A DNA stretch of 14,542 nt from an uncultured Gammaproteobacteria bacterium (GCA_946885735.1 CAMPGW010000072.1:1-14542); one strand, 5' to 3'. Shown: positions 1 through 11,712, counted from the stretch's first letter. Made by a program: numbers and translations. Notes: generated from the letters alone by a model not told the origin.

Positions 1-8
1 CCAGAGTA

Positions 9-2468
<2,460 letters not shown>

Positions 2469-2472
2469 AACC

Positions 2473-2476
2473 AGGA
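2473..2476 (+). promoter_or_regulatory. Shine-Dalgarno sequence of glgB
   Basis: AGGA lies 9 bases before the GTG at 2486, in the 17-bp gap after the glgP stop. It supports choosing this GTG as the glgB start. Confidence 0.55.
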
Positions 2477-2485
2477 CCGCCGCCC

Positions 2486-4660
2486 GTGATCGACGACGCC
2501 CAGGTCGCGCTGCTGGTGGCGGGCCGCCACCCGGATCCGTTCGCCTGGCTGGGCCTGCACGCCGATGCGGGCGGTCGCTGGTGGATCCGAGCGCTGCTGC
2601 CGCAGGCGCAGTCGGTGGCCCTGCTCGATGCCGACAGCGGCGCGCGCCTGGTGGAGTTGTCGCGCCGGCATCCCGATGGGCTGTTCGAGGCGCGGGTGCC
2701 GCGCCGTCGGCGGCGCTTTCCGTATCGGCTGGCGGTGCGCTGGCGCGACGGCGACGAACAGGTGCTGGCCGACGCCTATGGCCTCGGACCGCAACTCGAA
2801 GACCAGGACCTGCGCGAACTGCACGATGGCCGCCATCCACGCCCCTGGACGGTGCTCGGCGCGCATCCGCAAACGCGCGACGGCGTGGCCGGCGTGCGCT
2901 TCGCGGTGTGGGCGCCGAACGCGCGGCGGGTGAGCGTGGTCGGCGATTTCAACGGCTGGGACGGCCGTCGCCATCCGATGCGCCTGCGCCACCTGGCGGG
3001 CGTGTGGGAAATCTTCGTCCCGCATGCGGCCGCGGGCGACCGCTACAAGTTCGAATTGCTGGATGCCCAGGGCGCGCTGCTGCCGCTGAAGGCGGACCCA
3101 TATGCCTTCTTCGCCGAGCTGCGGCCCGGCACCGCCAGCGTGGTGACGGCCCTGCCGCCGGCTCGCCGATTGCCCGCGGCACGCGCGGCGGCCAACCGGC
3201 GCGACGCGCCGATCAGCATCTACGAGGTGCATGCGGCGTCCTGGCGCCGAACCGGCGAAGCCTCCCCGTGCTGGGACGAGCTCGCCGCGACGCTTCCCGA
3301 CTACGCCGCCGGGCTCGGCTTCACCCATCTCGAGCTGATGCCGATCAGCGAGCATCCCTTCGACGGCTCCTGGGGCTACCAGACGCTCGGGCTCTACGCG
3401 AGCAGCGCGCGCTTCGGGCCGCCGGAGGGTTTCGCGCGCTTCGTGCAGGCTTGCCACGACCGCGGCCTGGGACTGCTGCTGGACTGGGTGCCCGCGCATT
3501 TCCCTGCCGACGCGCACGGACTGGCGCGCTTCGACGGCAGCGCGCTCTACGAGTACGCGGACCCGCGCGAAGGCGTGCATCGCGACTGGGACACGCTGAT
3601 TCCCAACTTCGGCCGCAACGAGGTCCGCGACTTCCTCGCCGGCAGCGCCCTGTTCTGGCTCGAGCAATGGGGCGTGGACGGGCTGCGCGTGGATGCAGTG
3701 GCGTCCATGCTCTACCGCGACTATTCGCGGCCGGCGGGCGAGTGGATCCCGAACGAGCGCGGCGGGCGCGAGAACTTCGAGGCGATCTCGCTGCTACAGC
3801 GAACCAATGAGACCCTCGGTGCGCTGGCGCCGGGGGCGATCACCCTGGCCGAGGAGTCCACGGCCTTCCCGAAGGTGTCGGCGCCGGTTCATGACGGCGG
3901 CCTCGGCTTCCACTACAAGTGGAACATGGGCTGGATGAACGACACGCTGCAATACCTGCGCGAGGATCCGGTCCACCGCCGCTGGCACCACGAGCGGATC
4001 GGTTTCGGCCTGGTGTACGCCTTCAGCGAGAACTTCGTGCTGCCGCTCTCGCACGACGAGGTCGTGCACGGCAAGGGTTCGTTGTTGGCGAAGATGCCCG
4101 GCGACGATTGGCAGCGCTTCGCCAACCTGCGCGCGTACTACGGCTTCATGTGGGGGCATCCGGGCAAGAAGCTGCTGTTCATGGGCCAGGAATTCGCCCA
4201 ACCGACGGAATGGAACCACGACGTCCCACTGCCCTGGGATCTGCTCGCGCAGCCGGCGCATGCGGGCGTGCAGGCGCTGGTGCGTGCCTTGAACGGCCTG
4301 TACCGCGCCACGCCCGCCCTGCATCGGCGCGATTGCGAAGCCGACGGGTTCGAGTGGGTGGTGGCCGACGACGCCGCGCAGTCGGTGTTCGCCTGGCTGC
4401 GGCACGATGGCCAGGGCGGCAGCGCGCTGGTGGTGGTGAACTTCACGCCGGTGCCGCGGCCGGGTTATCGCATCGGCCTGCCGGCCGCGGGGCCCTGGCG
4501 CGTGGCGCTGGACACCGATGCGCGCGCGTTCGGCGGCAGCGGCAGCGGCGCGGACGCGCCGCGCATCGAAGCAGTCGCCAGCCACGGGCACCCGCAGTCG
4601 CTGGTGCTGGATCTTCCGCCGTTGGCGACGCTGTTCCTGCTGCCGGCGTCGGGCGCATGA
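2486..4660 (+). CDS. glgB: 1,4-alpha-glucan branching enzyme (GH13_9)
   Basis: Transfers short alpha-1,4 chains onto C6 positions, making the alpha-1,6 branches of glycogen in the cytosol. At 724 residues it is a full-length, two-N-domain branching enzyme (E. coli GlgB is 728). Residues about 5-105 form the N1 domain ([13 protein letters not shown] near the start). Residues about 118-205 form a CBM48 domain ([20 protein letters not shown]). The (beta/alpha)8 barrel follows from about 235 to 610, then an all-beta C-terminal domain. Catalytic residues are in place: nucleophile Asp403 in [12 protein letters not shown], acid/base Glu456 in ITLAEEST, and Asp524 in [10 protein letters not shown]. 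These numbers sit two below the E. coli residues D405, E458 and D526. The GTG start has an AGGA 9 bases upstream. The stop overlaps the glgX start (ATGA), which suggests translational coupling and similar dosage of branching and debranching enzymes. Confidence 0.97.
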   Translation: MIDDAQVALLVAGRHPDPFAWLGLHADAGGRWWIRALLPQAQSVALLDADSGARLVELSRRHPDGLFEARVPRRRRRFPYRLAVRWRDGDEQVLADAYGLGPQLEDQDLRELHDGRHPRPWTVLGAHPQTRDGVAGVRFAVWAPNARRVSVVGDFNGWDGRRHPMRLRHLAGVWEIFVPHAAAGDRYKFELLDAQGALLPLKADPYAFFAELRPGTASVVTALPPARRLPAARAAANRRDAPISIYEVHAASWRRTGEASPCWDELAATLPDYAAGLGFTHLELMPISEHPFDGSWGYQTLGLYASSARFGPPEGFARFVQACHDRGLGLLLDWVPAHFPADAHGLARFDGSALYEYADPREGVHRDWDTLIPNFGRNEVRDFLAGSALFWLEQWGVDGLRVDAVASMLYRDYSRPAGEWIPNERGGRENFEAISLLQRTNETLGALAPGAITLAEESTAFPKVSAPVHDGGLGFHYKWNMGWMNDTLQYLREDPVHRRWHHERIGFGLVYAFSENFVLPLSHDEVVHGKGSLLAKMPGDDWQRFANLRAYYGFMWGHPGKKLLFMGQEFAQPTEWNHDVPLPWDLLAQPAHAGVQALVRALNGLYRATPALHRRDCEADGFEWVVADDAAQSVFAWLRHDGQGGSALVVVNFTPVPRPGYRIGLPAAGPWRVALDTDARAFGGSGSGADAPRIEAVASHGHPQSLVLDLPPLATLFLLPASGA

Positions 4661-6771
4661 CCGGCGTCGCGATGCTGCCGGGGCGCCACGAGCCGATGGG
4701 CGCCCACGCGCGCGACGGCGGCGTCAACTTCGCGGTGTTCTCGCAGCACGCCGAGCGCATCGAGGTTTGCACCTACTCGCCCGACGGCGGCACCGAAACC
4801 GCGCGACATGCGCTGCACGGACCGCGCGACGGCGTGTTCAGCGGCTTCCTGCCGGGCGCGGGCGCCGGCCTGGTGTACGGATTGCGCGCGCACGGACCCT
4901 ATCGCCCCGAGGCGGGCCACCTGTTCAATCCGGCCAAGCTGCTGCTCGATCCCTGCGCACGCGAGATCGTCGGGCACTTCGAGTGGCGGCCCGAGCACCA
5001 TGGCTACGTCGTCGGCGGCGCGCAGGGCCTGCGCGAACCGGACCCGCGCGACAACGGCGCCCACGCCCTGAAGGCGCGCGTCGCGCCGCCGGATGCGCCG
5101 GCGCCCGGGCCCGCGCCGCCGCCCTGCGTCCGCGAGGCCGACGTGCTGTTGTACGAAGTGCACGTCAAGGGCTTCACGATGACGCACCCCGGCATCCCCG
5201 AGGCGCTGCGCGGAACCTATGCGGGCCTGGCGCACCCGGCGGCGATCGCGCATTTCCGTGCGCTCGGCGTCACCACGCTGTCGCTGCTGCCGGTGCACTA
5301 CCACCTCGACGAAGGCCACCTCGCCGAACGCGGGCTGGTCAACTACTGGGGCTACAACACGCTCGGCTTCTTCTGCCCCGACCCGCGCCTGTCGTGCACG
5401 CCCGCGGATCCCACCGCCGTGGCCGCCGAATTCCGCGCGATGGTGCAGGCCCTGCATGCGGCCGGCCTGGAGGTGGTGCTCGACGTGGTCTACAACCACA
5501 CGCCGGAAGGCAACGAGTTCGGGCCGACGCTGTCCTTCCGCGGCCTCGACCACGCCAGCTGGTACCGCCTGATGCACGCGGATCGCAGCCGCTGCGAAAA
5601 CCTCACCGGCTGCGGCAATACCTTGAATGTCGCGCATCCGAAGGTCACCCAGTTCGTGCTCGATTCGCTGCGCTACTGGGTCGGCTGCATGGGCGTGGAC
5701 GGCTTCCGCTTCGACCTGGCACCGGTGCTGGGTCGCACCACGCATGGCTTCGACCCCTGCGCGCCCTTCTTCACCGCGCTGCGGCAGGATCCGCTGCTGG
5801 CGCGGGCGCGCCTGATCGCCGAGCCCTGGGACGCCGGGCCGCAGGGCTACCAGGTGGGACGCTTCCCGGGCCGCTTCCTGGACTGGAACGACCGCTTCCG
5901 CGACGCCGTTCGCGGCTACTGGCTCGGCGCCGGCACCGATCGCGGCGAGTTCGCGCGCCGCTTCACCGCCTCCGACGACCTGTTCCACCACGACCAGCGC
6001 GGGCCGAACGCGTCGGTGAACTTCATCAGCGTGCACGACGGGTTCACCCTCGCCGACCTCGTGTCCTATGCACGCAAGCACAACCTGGCCAATGGCGAAG
6101 GCGACCGCGACGGCCGCGACGACGAGCTCAGCGGCAACTTCGGCGTCGAAGGCCCGACCGACGATGCGCGCGTGCTGGAAACGCGGCGGCGGGTACGCCG
6201 GGCGGTGCTGGCGACGCTGATGCTCGCCCAGGGCACGCCGATGCTCTGCGCCGGCGACGAGATCGGCAACAGCCAGCAGGGCAACAACAACGCCTACTGC
6301 CAGGACAATCCGACCGCTTGGCTGGACTGGGCGTCGGCCGATGCGGACCTGCTTGCCTTCGTTGCGCGGCTGGCGGCCCTGCGTCGCGCGGAACCGCTGC
6401 TGCACCACGACGACTGGTTCCGCGCCGATGGCAATGACCCCACGCGCGCCTGGGTGCATTGGCAGCTGCCCGACGGCGGCCCCATCCACGTGCATGACTG
6501 GCACGACCCGCAGGCGCGCGCCCTCGCCTGCATCATCCGGCCAGCGTCGATGGACGGGGGCGCCGCAAGCCTGGCGCTGCTGTTCAACCCGACGCCCGAT
6601 CAGGCCCCTTTCACGCTTCCAGACGGCGACTGGTCGCTGCTGCTCGACAGCAGCCGCGATCCGGTCGACGATGCCGCGCCGACGGCCGGCGTCGCTGCCG
6701 TGCCGGCGCGCAGCCTGCAGTTGCTTCGCCATGCCGCCCCACCCCGCTTGTCCACCGAGCCCATCCCATGA
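4657..6771 (+). CDS. glgX: Glycogen debranching enzyme (GH13_11)
   Basis: Hydrolyses alpha-1,6 linkages of the short limit branches that phosphorylase leaves, typically releasing maltotetraose; it acts in the cytosol. The 704-residue product is somewhat longer than E. coli GlgX (657). An N-terminal CBM48 domain spans about residues 12-100 ([18 protein letters not shown]). The barrel then carries YEVHVKGFT, the GlgX-like [13 protein letters not shown], and [11 protein letters not shown]. Catalytic residues are Asp353 ([12 protein letters not shown]), Glu389 ([16 protein letters not shown]) and Asp461 ([11 protein letters not shown]). The start is the ATG overlapping the glgB stop. No good Shine-Dalgarno sequence precedes it, so translation probably depends on ribosomes finishing glgB. 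The open frame extends upstream into glgB, but the domain begins just after this ATG; a second ATG at 4672 is possible. The stop overlaps malQ in the same ATGA manner. Confidence 0.96.
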   Translation: MTGVAMLPGRHEPMGAHARDGGVNFAVFSQHAERIEVCTYSPDGGTETARHALHGPRDGVFSGFLPGAGAGLVYGLRAHGPYRPEAGHLFNPAKLLLDPCAREIVGHFEWRPEHHGYVVGGAQGLREPDPRDNGAHALKARVAPPDAPAPGPAPPPCVREADVLLYEVHVKGFTMTHPGIPEALRGTYAGLAHPAAIAHFRALGVTTLSLLPVHYHLDEGHLAERGLVNYWGYNTLGFFCPDPRLSCTPADPTAVAAEFRAMVQALHAAGLEVVLDVVYNHTPEGNEFGPTLSFRGLDHASWYRLMHADRSRCENLTGCGNTLNVAHPKVTQFVLDSLRYWVGCMGVDGFRFDLAPVLGRTTHGFDPCAPFFTALRQDPLLARARLIAEPWDAGPQGYQVGRFPGRFLDWNDRFRDAVRGYWLGAGTDRGEFARRFTASDDLFHHDQRGPNASVNFISVHDGFTLADLVSYARKHNLANGEGDRDGRDDELSGNFGVEGPTDDARVLETRRRVRRAVLATLMLAQGTPMLCAGDEIGNSQQGNNNAYCQDNPTAWLDWASADADLLAFVARLAALRRAEPLLHHDDWFRADGNDPTRAWVHWQLPDGGPIHVHDWHDPQARALACIIRPASMDGGAASLALLFNPTPDQAPFTLPDGDWSLLLDSSRDPVDDAAPTAGVAAVPARSLQLLRHAAPPRLSTEPIP

Positions 6772-8270
6772 ACCTCGACGAACGCCGTTCCGGCGTCCTG
6801 CTGCACATCACCTCGCTGCCCGGCGCGCATGGCATCGGCGACCTCGGCCCGGCTGCCTACGCCTTCGTCGACTGGCTGGCGAATGCCGGCCAGCGCATCT
6901 GGCAGGTGCTGCCGACCACGCCCATCGGCCCCTGCGATTCGCCCTACCAGAGCGTGTCGGCCTTCGCCGGCAGCCCGCTGATGGTCGCGCTCGAGCCGCT
7001 GGTCGCGCAGGGCTGGCTGGCGCCGCCGGAGCCCATGGACTTCGACACCCGCCGCGTCGACTACGGCCGCGTGTCGCCCTGGCGTTATCGGCAGCTGCGC
7101 TCGGCGGCGGAGGGCTTCTTCGCGCGCGCCGATGCAGCCGCGCGCGGCCGCTTCGACGACTGGCGCCAGGCGCAGGCCTACTGGCTCGCCGACTACGCCC
7201 TGTTCATGGCGCTGGAGACCGCCCACGGCGGCCGCCCGTTCTGGGAATGGACGCGGGAACTGCGGGCGCGCGAGTCGTCGGCGCTGGCCGAAGCGCGCCG
7301 CGTCCATGCGGACGAGATGGCGTTCTGGGAGTTCGTGCAGTGGTGCTTCGACGAACAGTGCGCCGCGTTGCGCGCCTACGCCGGTTCGCGCGGGGTTGCG
7401 CTGATGGGCGACCTGCCGATCTTCATCGCCCACCACAGCGCCGACTGCTGGGCGCGCCCGGACCTGTACTTCCTCGATGCCGACTTCCAGCCCACGGTGG
7501 TCGCCGGCGTGCCGCCGGATTCGATGGGGCCGCTGGGGCAGCGCTGGGGCAATCCCCTGTATCGCTGGGATCGCATGGCGGCCGAAGGTTTCGCCTGGTG
7601 GACGGCGCGCGTGCGGCGCGCGCTCGAGCAGGCCGACATCCTGCGCATCGATCATTTCCGCGGCTTCGCCGGCTACTACGAGATTCCCGCCAGCTGCCCG
7701 ACCGCCGTGGAAGGCCGCTGGATTCCCGCGCCGGGCGAGGCCTTGTTCGACGCGATCGCGCAGGAGCTCGGGCACCTGCCGATCGTCGCCGAGGACCTTG
7801 GCCTGATCACGCCCGACGTGGTCGCCTTGCGTGAGCGCTGCGGTTTCCCCGGCATGAAGATCCTGCAATTCGCCTTCGGCGGCGACGGCAACCACGAGTT
7901 CCTGCCGCATACCTACCCGCGCGACAGCGTCGTCTACACCGGCACCCACGACAACGAGACCGCGCGCGGCTGGTGGACCCGCGCATCGGCGCACGAGCGC
8001 CATTTCGCGGCGACCTACCTGCACGCGCAGGACGCCGACTGCCACTGGCGGATGATCCAGGCGGCGAGCAATTCGGTGGCGGCGATGGCGATCTTCCCGA
8101 TGCAGGACGTGCTCGGCCTCGACGGCAGCCACCGCATGAACCTGCCCGGCACGACCGAAGGCAACTGGGCCTGGCGCTTCGACTGGGACATGGTCGGTCC
8201 CGATCCGGGCCGCACGCTCGGCCGGATCAGCGCCGCCTGCGGGCGTGCGCCAATGCAGCACCTGGCCTGA
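6768..8270 (+). CDS. malQ: 4-alpha-glucanotransferase (GH77 amylomaltase)
   Basis: Disproportionates short maltooligosaccharides: it transfers an alpha-1,4 glucan chain to another glucan and releases glucose. This rebuilds chains long enough for the phosphorylase. It is 500 residues long, the compact form also seen in Thermus amylomaltase and plant DPE1; E. coli MalQ, at about 690 residues, carries an N-terminal extension absent here. The N-terminal signature is RRSGVLLHITSLPG followed by DSPYQSVSAFAGSP, and a loop has RWGNPLYRW. Catalytic residues are Asp295 (ILRIDHFRGF), Glu342 (IVAEDLGLI) and Asp395 (TGTHDNET), close to D293/E340/D395 of the Thermus enzyme. The ATG start overlaps the glgX stop by 4 bp and has no clear Shine-Dalgarno sequence, so coupling is likely. 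It would use the maltotetraose-size products of GlgX. Confidence 0.96.
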   Translation: MNLDERRSGVLLHITSLPGAHGIGDLGPAAYAFVDWLANAGQRIWQVLPTTPIGPCDSPYQSVSAFAGSPLMVALEPLVAQGWLAPPEPMDFDTRRVDYGRVSPWRYRQLRSAAEGFFARADAAARGRFDDWRQAQAYWLADYALFMALETAHGGRPFWEWTRELRARESSALAEARRVHADEMAFWEFVQWCFDEQCAALRAYAGSRGVALMGDLPIFIAHHSADCWARPDLYFLDADFQPTVVAGVPPDSMGPLGQRWGNPLYRWDRMAAEGFAWWTARVRRALEQADILRIDHFRGFAGYYEIPASCPTAVEGRWIPAPGEALFDAIAQELGHLPIVAEDLGLITPDVVALRERCGFPGMKILQFAFGGDGNHEFLPHTYPRDSVVYTGTHDNETARGWWTRASAHERHFAATYLHAQDADCHWRMIQAASNSVAAMAIFPMQDVLGLDGSHRMNLPGTTEGNWAWRFDWDMVGPDPGRTLGRISAACGRAPMQHLA

Positions 8271-8274
8271 GCCG

Positions 8275-9288
8275 ATGACGCCGCTCGGCTGGGCCATCGT
8301 CGGACCGGGCAGCATCGCCGGCCGTTTCGCCGATACCGTATCCCGGCTGCCGGAAACGCGGCTGGCGGCGGTGCTCGGCCGCGATGCCGGTCGCGCACGC
8401 GCCTTCGCGCAGCGGTTCCCCGATGCCGACGGCGTCCACCTGCACACCGACATCGCGTCCCTGCTCGCCGACCCGACCGTGGACGCGGTCTACATCGCCA
8501 CGCCGCACGGCTTCCACGCCGGGGCCATCCGCGCCTGCCTGCACGCACGCAAACCGGTGCTCTGCGAAAAGCCGCTGACGGTGGATGCCGCCACCGCGCG
8601 CGAACTGGCGGCGCTGGCGCAGGCGCAGGGCGTGTTCCTGATGGAGGCGCTGTGGACGCGCTTCCTGCCGGCCTACGCGCAGGTCGCGCGCTGGTTGCGC
8701 GAGGGCGAGATCGGCGAACTGCGCGGAATCCAGTCGAGCTTCGCCTTCGACACCGTCTACGACCCGGGCACGCGCCTGTACGACCCCGCCCAGGGCGGCG
8801 GCGCGCTGCTCGACATCGGCGTCTACAACCTGTCGATGACGCAATGGGCGATGGCGACCGCGTTCGGCGAATGTCCTCCACTGGCGGCGGTGACGGCCTC
8901 GGGCCTGCTGGCGCCGACCGGCGTGGATCTGCGGGTGGCGGCCAGCCTGCAGTTCGAGGGTGGCGTGGTTTCGCAGGTGTTCTGCGCCTTCGACTGCCAG
9001 TCCGATCGTGGCCTGCGCCTGTTCGGCGAACGCGGCGTAATCACCCTGCCGGAACGCTTCTGGGAAGCCACCACTGCAACGCTGCGGCACGGGCTCGCGC
9101 CGGCGCAGGTGGTGGAGGCCGGCTTCGAGATCAACGGCTTCAAGGGCCAGGTGCGCGATGCAACCCGGGCCATCCGCGCCGGGCGCACCCAATCGGAGGT
9201 GGTGCCGCTGGCCGACACCGTGCAGGTACTGGAGTGGATCGACCGCATCCGTGCGGCCTGCGGCTTCCCGCCGCTCCCCCATGGCTGA
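8275..9288 (+). CDS. Gfo/Idh/MocA-family NAD(P) oxidoreductase, dihydrodiol dehydrogenase-like
   Basis: Predicted cytosolic NAD(P)-dependent dehydrogenase or reductase acting on a sugar or related polyol; the substrate is not known. The N-terminal Rossmann fold starts at once with WAIVGPGSIAGRFADT (residues 6-21). It is followed by VYIATPHGFHAGAI and CEKPLTVDAATA with the conserved Lys99. The C-terminal half carries MEALWTRFLPAY and GGGALLDIGVYNLSM with Tyr184. This pair, and the length of 337, resemble mammalian dimeric dihydrodiol dehydrogenase (334 residues, catalytic Lys and Tyr) and its bacterial relatives, which include D-xylose/D-glucose dehydrogenases and 1,5-anhydrofructose reductases. 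The start taken is ATG 8275, four bases after the malQ stop, because the Rossmann strand begins five residues later. An in-frame ATG at 8245 would overlap malQ. The stop overlaps the next gene by 8 bp. Family confidence is high, but exact function is unassigned and a link to glycogen breakdown is only inferred from position. Confidence 0.88.
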   Translation: MTPLGWAIVGPGSIAGRFADTVSRLPETRLAAVLGRDAGRARAFAQRFPDADGVHLHTDIASLLADPTVDAVYIATPHGFHAGAIRACLHARKPVLCEKPLTVDAATARELAALAQAQGVFLMEALWTRFLPAYAQVARWLREGEIGELRGIQSSFAFDTVYDPGTRLYDPAQGGGALLDIGVYNLSMTQWAMATAFGECPPLAAVTASGLLAPTGVDLRVAASLQFEGGVVSQVFCAFDCQSDRGLRLFGERGVITLPERFWEATTATLRHGLAPAQVVEAGFEINGFKGQVRDATRAIRAGRTQSEVVPLADTVQVLEWIDRIRAACGFPPLPHG

Positions 9289-10660
9289 GGCCGCCGCGCC
9301 GCGTCCGCGGCTGCTGATGCTGGCCTGGCCATTGCTGGCCGAGCTGGTGCTCGGCTTCGGCGTGTCGCTGCTCGGCCTGTGGCTGGCCTCGCGCGAGTCC
9401 GATGCCGCCTCGGCGGCTCTCGCGCTTTCCAACCAGGTGCTGGGCGCCTTCTTCCTGCTGTTCCGCATCGTCAGCATGGGCGTGAGCGTGGTGATCACGC
9501 AGAACCTCGGCGCCGGCCACACCGAGGACGCGCATCGCGTGGCGCGGGCCTCGCTCGGCGCCAGCACCTGGCTGGGATTGGGCACGGCACTCGTTGTCGG
9601 CAGCAGCGCAGGGCCGCTGCTGCGCCTGCTCGACGCGCCGGCGGCCGTGCTCGCCGTCGGCGAGCCCTACCTGCAGGCGCTGGCGCTGGCGCTGCTGCTG
9701 GACGCCTACAACGCCAGCATGTCGGCGGTGTTGCGCGCGCACCTGCGCACCCGCGAGGCGATGTTCAACATCCTCGCCATGCATGCGGTGCACCTGCTGC
9801 TGGCCTTCCCGATCATGCGCGGCTGGGGACCGCTGCCGGCGCTGGGCCTGCCCGGGTTCGCGGTGGCGATGGCGCTCAGCCGCGGCTTCGGCATGGCCGT
9901 GCACCTGTGGCTGTGGCAGGCCCGGCTGCACCTGCGCACGCAGGCCGCCGACTGGTGGCGGGTTCGCCGCGGCGTGCTCGGGCCGGCGCTGCACATCGGC
10001 CTGCCGGGTGCGGCGGAGGCGATCGCCTATCGCCTGGCGATGCTGGCGTCAATGGCCGCGGTGTCGGGCATGGGCACCCTCGCGCTGGCCACGCACACCT
10101 ACGCCTCGCAGGTGATGACCCTGGTCGTGCTTTCCACCGTGGCCATTGGCTTTGCCGGCGAGATCCTGGTGGGCCACCTCATAGGCGCGGGCGACCTGCA
10201 CCGGGCAAACCAGATGGTGCGGCGCAGCCTGGCCACCGGCCTGGTGGTTTCGCTGCTGCTCGCGATCGTGGCGGCAGCAACGGCGCCCTGGACGCTGCGG
10301 GTCTTCACCGACGACGCCGACATCATCCCGCAGGCGGGCACGCTGCTCTGGCTTAGCGTGCTGCTCGAGCCCGGCCGGACCTGCAACATCGTGGTGATCA
10401 ACGCGCTGCGTGCGACCGGCGACGCCCGCTTCCCGGTGCTGGTCGGCGCGGTGTCCATGCTGGTGGTGATGGCGGGCGGATCGTGGCTGCTCGGCGTGCA
10501 CTTCGGCCTCGGCCTGGTCGGCGTGTGGATCGCCTACCTGGCCGACGAGTGGCTGCGCGGGCTGATCATGGCGGCGCGCTGGACGCGGCATGGCTGGGTG
10601 GGCGCGGCACGCCGCACGCGGCAGCGGGTTCTGCGGCAGCGGCACGGCTTGGCGGCATGA
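9281..10660 (+). CDS. MATE-family multidrug/metabolite efflux transporter
   Basis: Inner-membrane antiporter of the MATE (MatE) family, which exports cationic drugs or other small molecules using H+ or Na+ gradients; substrate and coupling ion cannot be read here. The 459 residues contain about twelve hydrophobic segments in two homologous halves, starting with RLLMLAWPLLAELVLGFGVS (residues 10-29). Family-typical sequences are ITQNLGAGHTEDAHR, LLRLLDAPAAVLAVGEPYLQ, VLRAHLRTREAMFN, LGLPGFAVAMALSRG, INALRATGDARFPVL and GLVGVWIAYLADEWLRG. The C-terminal tail is basic and arginine-rich, consistent with a cytoplasmic end. The start is ATG 9281, inside the last codons of the preceding dehydrogenase; the frame is open further upstream, but membrane segment 1 begins right after this ATG. 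The overlap makes co-translation with the dehydrogenase likely. The stop is 22 bp before the next start. Confidence 0.93.
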   Translation: MAEAAAPRPRLLMLAWPLLAELVLGFGVSLLGLWLASRESDAASAALALSNQVLGAFFLLFRIVSMGVSVVITQNLGAGHTEDAHRVARASLGASTWLGLGTALVVGSSAGPLLRLLDAPAAVLAVGEPYLQALALALLLDAYNASMSAVLRAHLRTREAMFNILAMHAVHLLLAFPIMRGWGPLPALGLPGFAVAMALSRGFGMAVHLWLWQARLHLRTQAADWWRVRRGVLGPALHIGLPGAAEAIAYRLAMLASMAAVSGMGTLALATHTYASQVMTLVVLSTVAIGFAGEILVGHLIGAGDLHRANQMVRRSLATGLVVSLLLAIVAAATAPWTLRVFTDDADIIPQAGTLLWLSVLLEPGRTCNIVVINALRATGDARFPVLVGAVSMLVVMAGGSWLLGVHFGLGLVGVWIAYLADEWLRGLIMAARWTRHGWVGAARRTRQRVLRQRHGLAA

Positions 10661-10671
10661 CACACTCGCCC

Positions 10672-10677
10672 AAGGAG
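10672..10677 (+). promoter_or_regulatory. Shine-Dalgarno sequence of the esterase gene
   Basis: AAGGAG lies 5 bases before ATG 10683. It is the strongest ribosome binding site in the window and fixes the start of the exported hydrolase, excluding the 31-codon upstream extension of the open frame. Confidence 0.8.
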
Positions 10678-10682
10678 ACCCG

Positions 10683-11540
10683 ATGATCCGCTTTGTTACC
10701 GCCACCGCGCTCGTGCTTGCTTGCCTGCTGGCCTGCCCGCTGCTTTGCAGCGCCGATGCGGCTGCGGCGCCGCGTGCGTCGACAGCCGGTCCCGGAGTCC
10801 ATGTCATCCCGACGCCACTGGCCATGCCCGGCCTCGACCGTCGGCGCACGGTCCGCATCTACCTGCCGCCCGGGTACGACGCCAGCCGCAAGCGCTATCC
10901 GGTGCTTTACATGCACGACGGCCAGAACCTGTTCGACGACGCCACTTCCTTCGTCGGCGAGTGGGGCGTGGACGAGGCGCTGGATGCGCTGGCGGCATCC
11001 GAAGGGATCGAGCTGATCGTGGTCGGTATCGACCACGGCGAGGAGCGCCGCATCGCCGAACTCACGCCCTGGCCCAATCCGAAACACAGCGCCGTCGCCG
11101 AGGGCGATGCCTACCTGGATTTCGTCGTGCACACGGTCAAGCCCTGGGTGGACGCGCGCTATCGCACCCGCCGCGGCCGCGAGCACACCGGCATGATGGG
11201 CAGCTCACTCGGTGGCTTGATGAGCGATTACGCGATGCGCCGGCATCCGCAGGTGTTCGGCCGCATCGGCATCCTCTCGCCCTCGTACTGGTACTCGGAC
11301 CGGGTGTGGGAGCACGCGCTCGCGCATCCGCCGCGCCGCGGCACGCGCGTGTGGCTGGCAGCGGGCGACCAGGAAGACGCACAGATGTCCGCGGACCTGC
11401 CGCGGATGGCCGCATTGTTGCGGCAGCAGTCCGGCGGGCGCATCCGGCTGGCCTGGGGGTTGCGGCCCGGCGCGAAGCACAACGAGGCGGCCTGGCGCGA
11501 AGAGTTCCCGCGCGCGGCGCGTTTCCTGTTCGGGCCCTGA
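10683..11540 (+). CDS. Exported alpha/beta-hydrolase, putative esterase (PF00756/Fes-like)
   Basis: Predicted serine esterase of the putative-esterase (enterochelin esterase/CE1-like) family, acting outside the cytoplasm. It is 285 residues long. Residues 1-29 are an export signal: Arg3, a hydrophobic core to about residue 23, then an Ala-rich cleavage region. Two short LAC sequences (Cys14 and Cys18) could be lipoprotein cleavage sites, but neither fits the lipobox well, so periplasmic versus lipid-anchored is open. The mature domain has RIYLPPGYD, YPVLYMHDGQNLFDD and SFVGEWGVDEAL, typical of this family. The expected triad is Ser175 (MMGSSLGGLMS), Asp229 (AAGDQED) and His266 (GAKHNEAAW). 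It has its own strong Shine-Dalgarno sequence and starts 22 bp after the MATE gene, so it is probably the last gene of the run. Substrate unknown; the pullulanase downstream makes an acylated carbohydrate conceivable, but nothing in the sequence shows this. No carbohydrate-binding module is visible. Confidence 0.88.
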   Translation: MIRFVTATALVLACLLACPLLCSADAAAAPRASTAGPGVHVIPTPLAMPGLDRRRTVRIYLPPGYDASRKRYPVLYMHDGQNLFDDATSFVGEWGVDEALDALAASEGIELIVVGIDHGEERRIAELTPWPNPKHSAVAEGDAYLDFVVHTVKPWVDARYRTRRGREHTGMMGSSLGGLMSDYAMRRHPQVFGRIGILSPSYWYSDRVWEHALAHPPRRGTRVWLAAGDQEDAQMSADLPRMAALLRQQSGGRIRLAWGLRPGAKHNEAAWREEFPRAARFLFGP

Positions 11541-11626
11541 GGACACCCGAAGACGCCGCCAAGCGGTTCCGGAACGCGGGCCGTCACCGGGCCTGCGGCA
11601 GGATCGCGCTTTTCCGTTGCGTGAAT

Positions 11627-11639
11627 GTAGAGAAACTAC
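11627..11639. promoter_or_regulatory. Operator-like palindrome 1 upstream of pulA
   Basis: The 13-bp sequence GTAGAGAAACTAC has perfect 4-base inverted arms GTAG/CTAC around a 5-base A-rich centre. It shares its layout with a second site 86 bp downstream. The repetition in a GC-rich gap suggests a binding site for a transcription factor. The regulator is not known; control by maltodextrin or starch availability is an inference from the gene that follows. Confidence 0.45.
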
Positions 11640-11712
11640 GCTATCCGGTGCCGGAATCACACCCTATCGCCGCGGCTCGGAGGCGGCCGGTCCATGCTTC
11701 GGGCTTGTTGAT

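Noticed and set aside
4465..6732. 755-codon open frame on the - strand opposite glgX
   Set aside because: Antisense shadow of glgX in GC-rich DNA; the predicted protein is repetitive in Arg, Ala, Val, Gln and shows no family motif.
8245..8274. Upstream ATG start for the oxidoreductase
   Set aside because: It would add ten residues before the Rossmann strand and overlap malQ by 26 bp; ATG 8275 places the nucleotide-binding motif at the usual distance from the N-terminus.
6600..8453. 617-codon open frame on the - strand spanning the glgX end, malQ and the start of the dehydrogenase
   Set aside because: It crosses three well-supported genes, has no recognisable domain and has the same shadow composition as other antisense frames.
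11566..11575. Perfect 10-bp palindrome GTTCCGGAAC after the esterase stop
   Set aside because: With no loop it cannot be a terminator hairpin, it occurs once, and a 10-bp palindrome of this composition can arise by chance.
11592..11613. Possible Rho-independent terminator after the esterase gene
   Set aside because: The stem is only 4 bp and the T run is four bases long and eight bases away, which is too weak to call.
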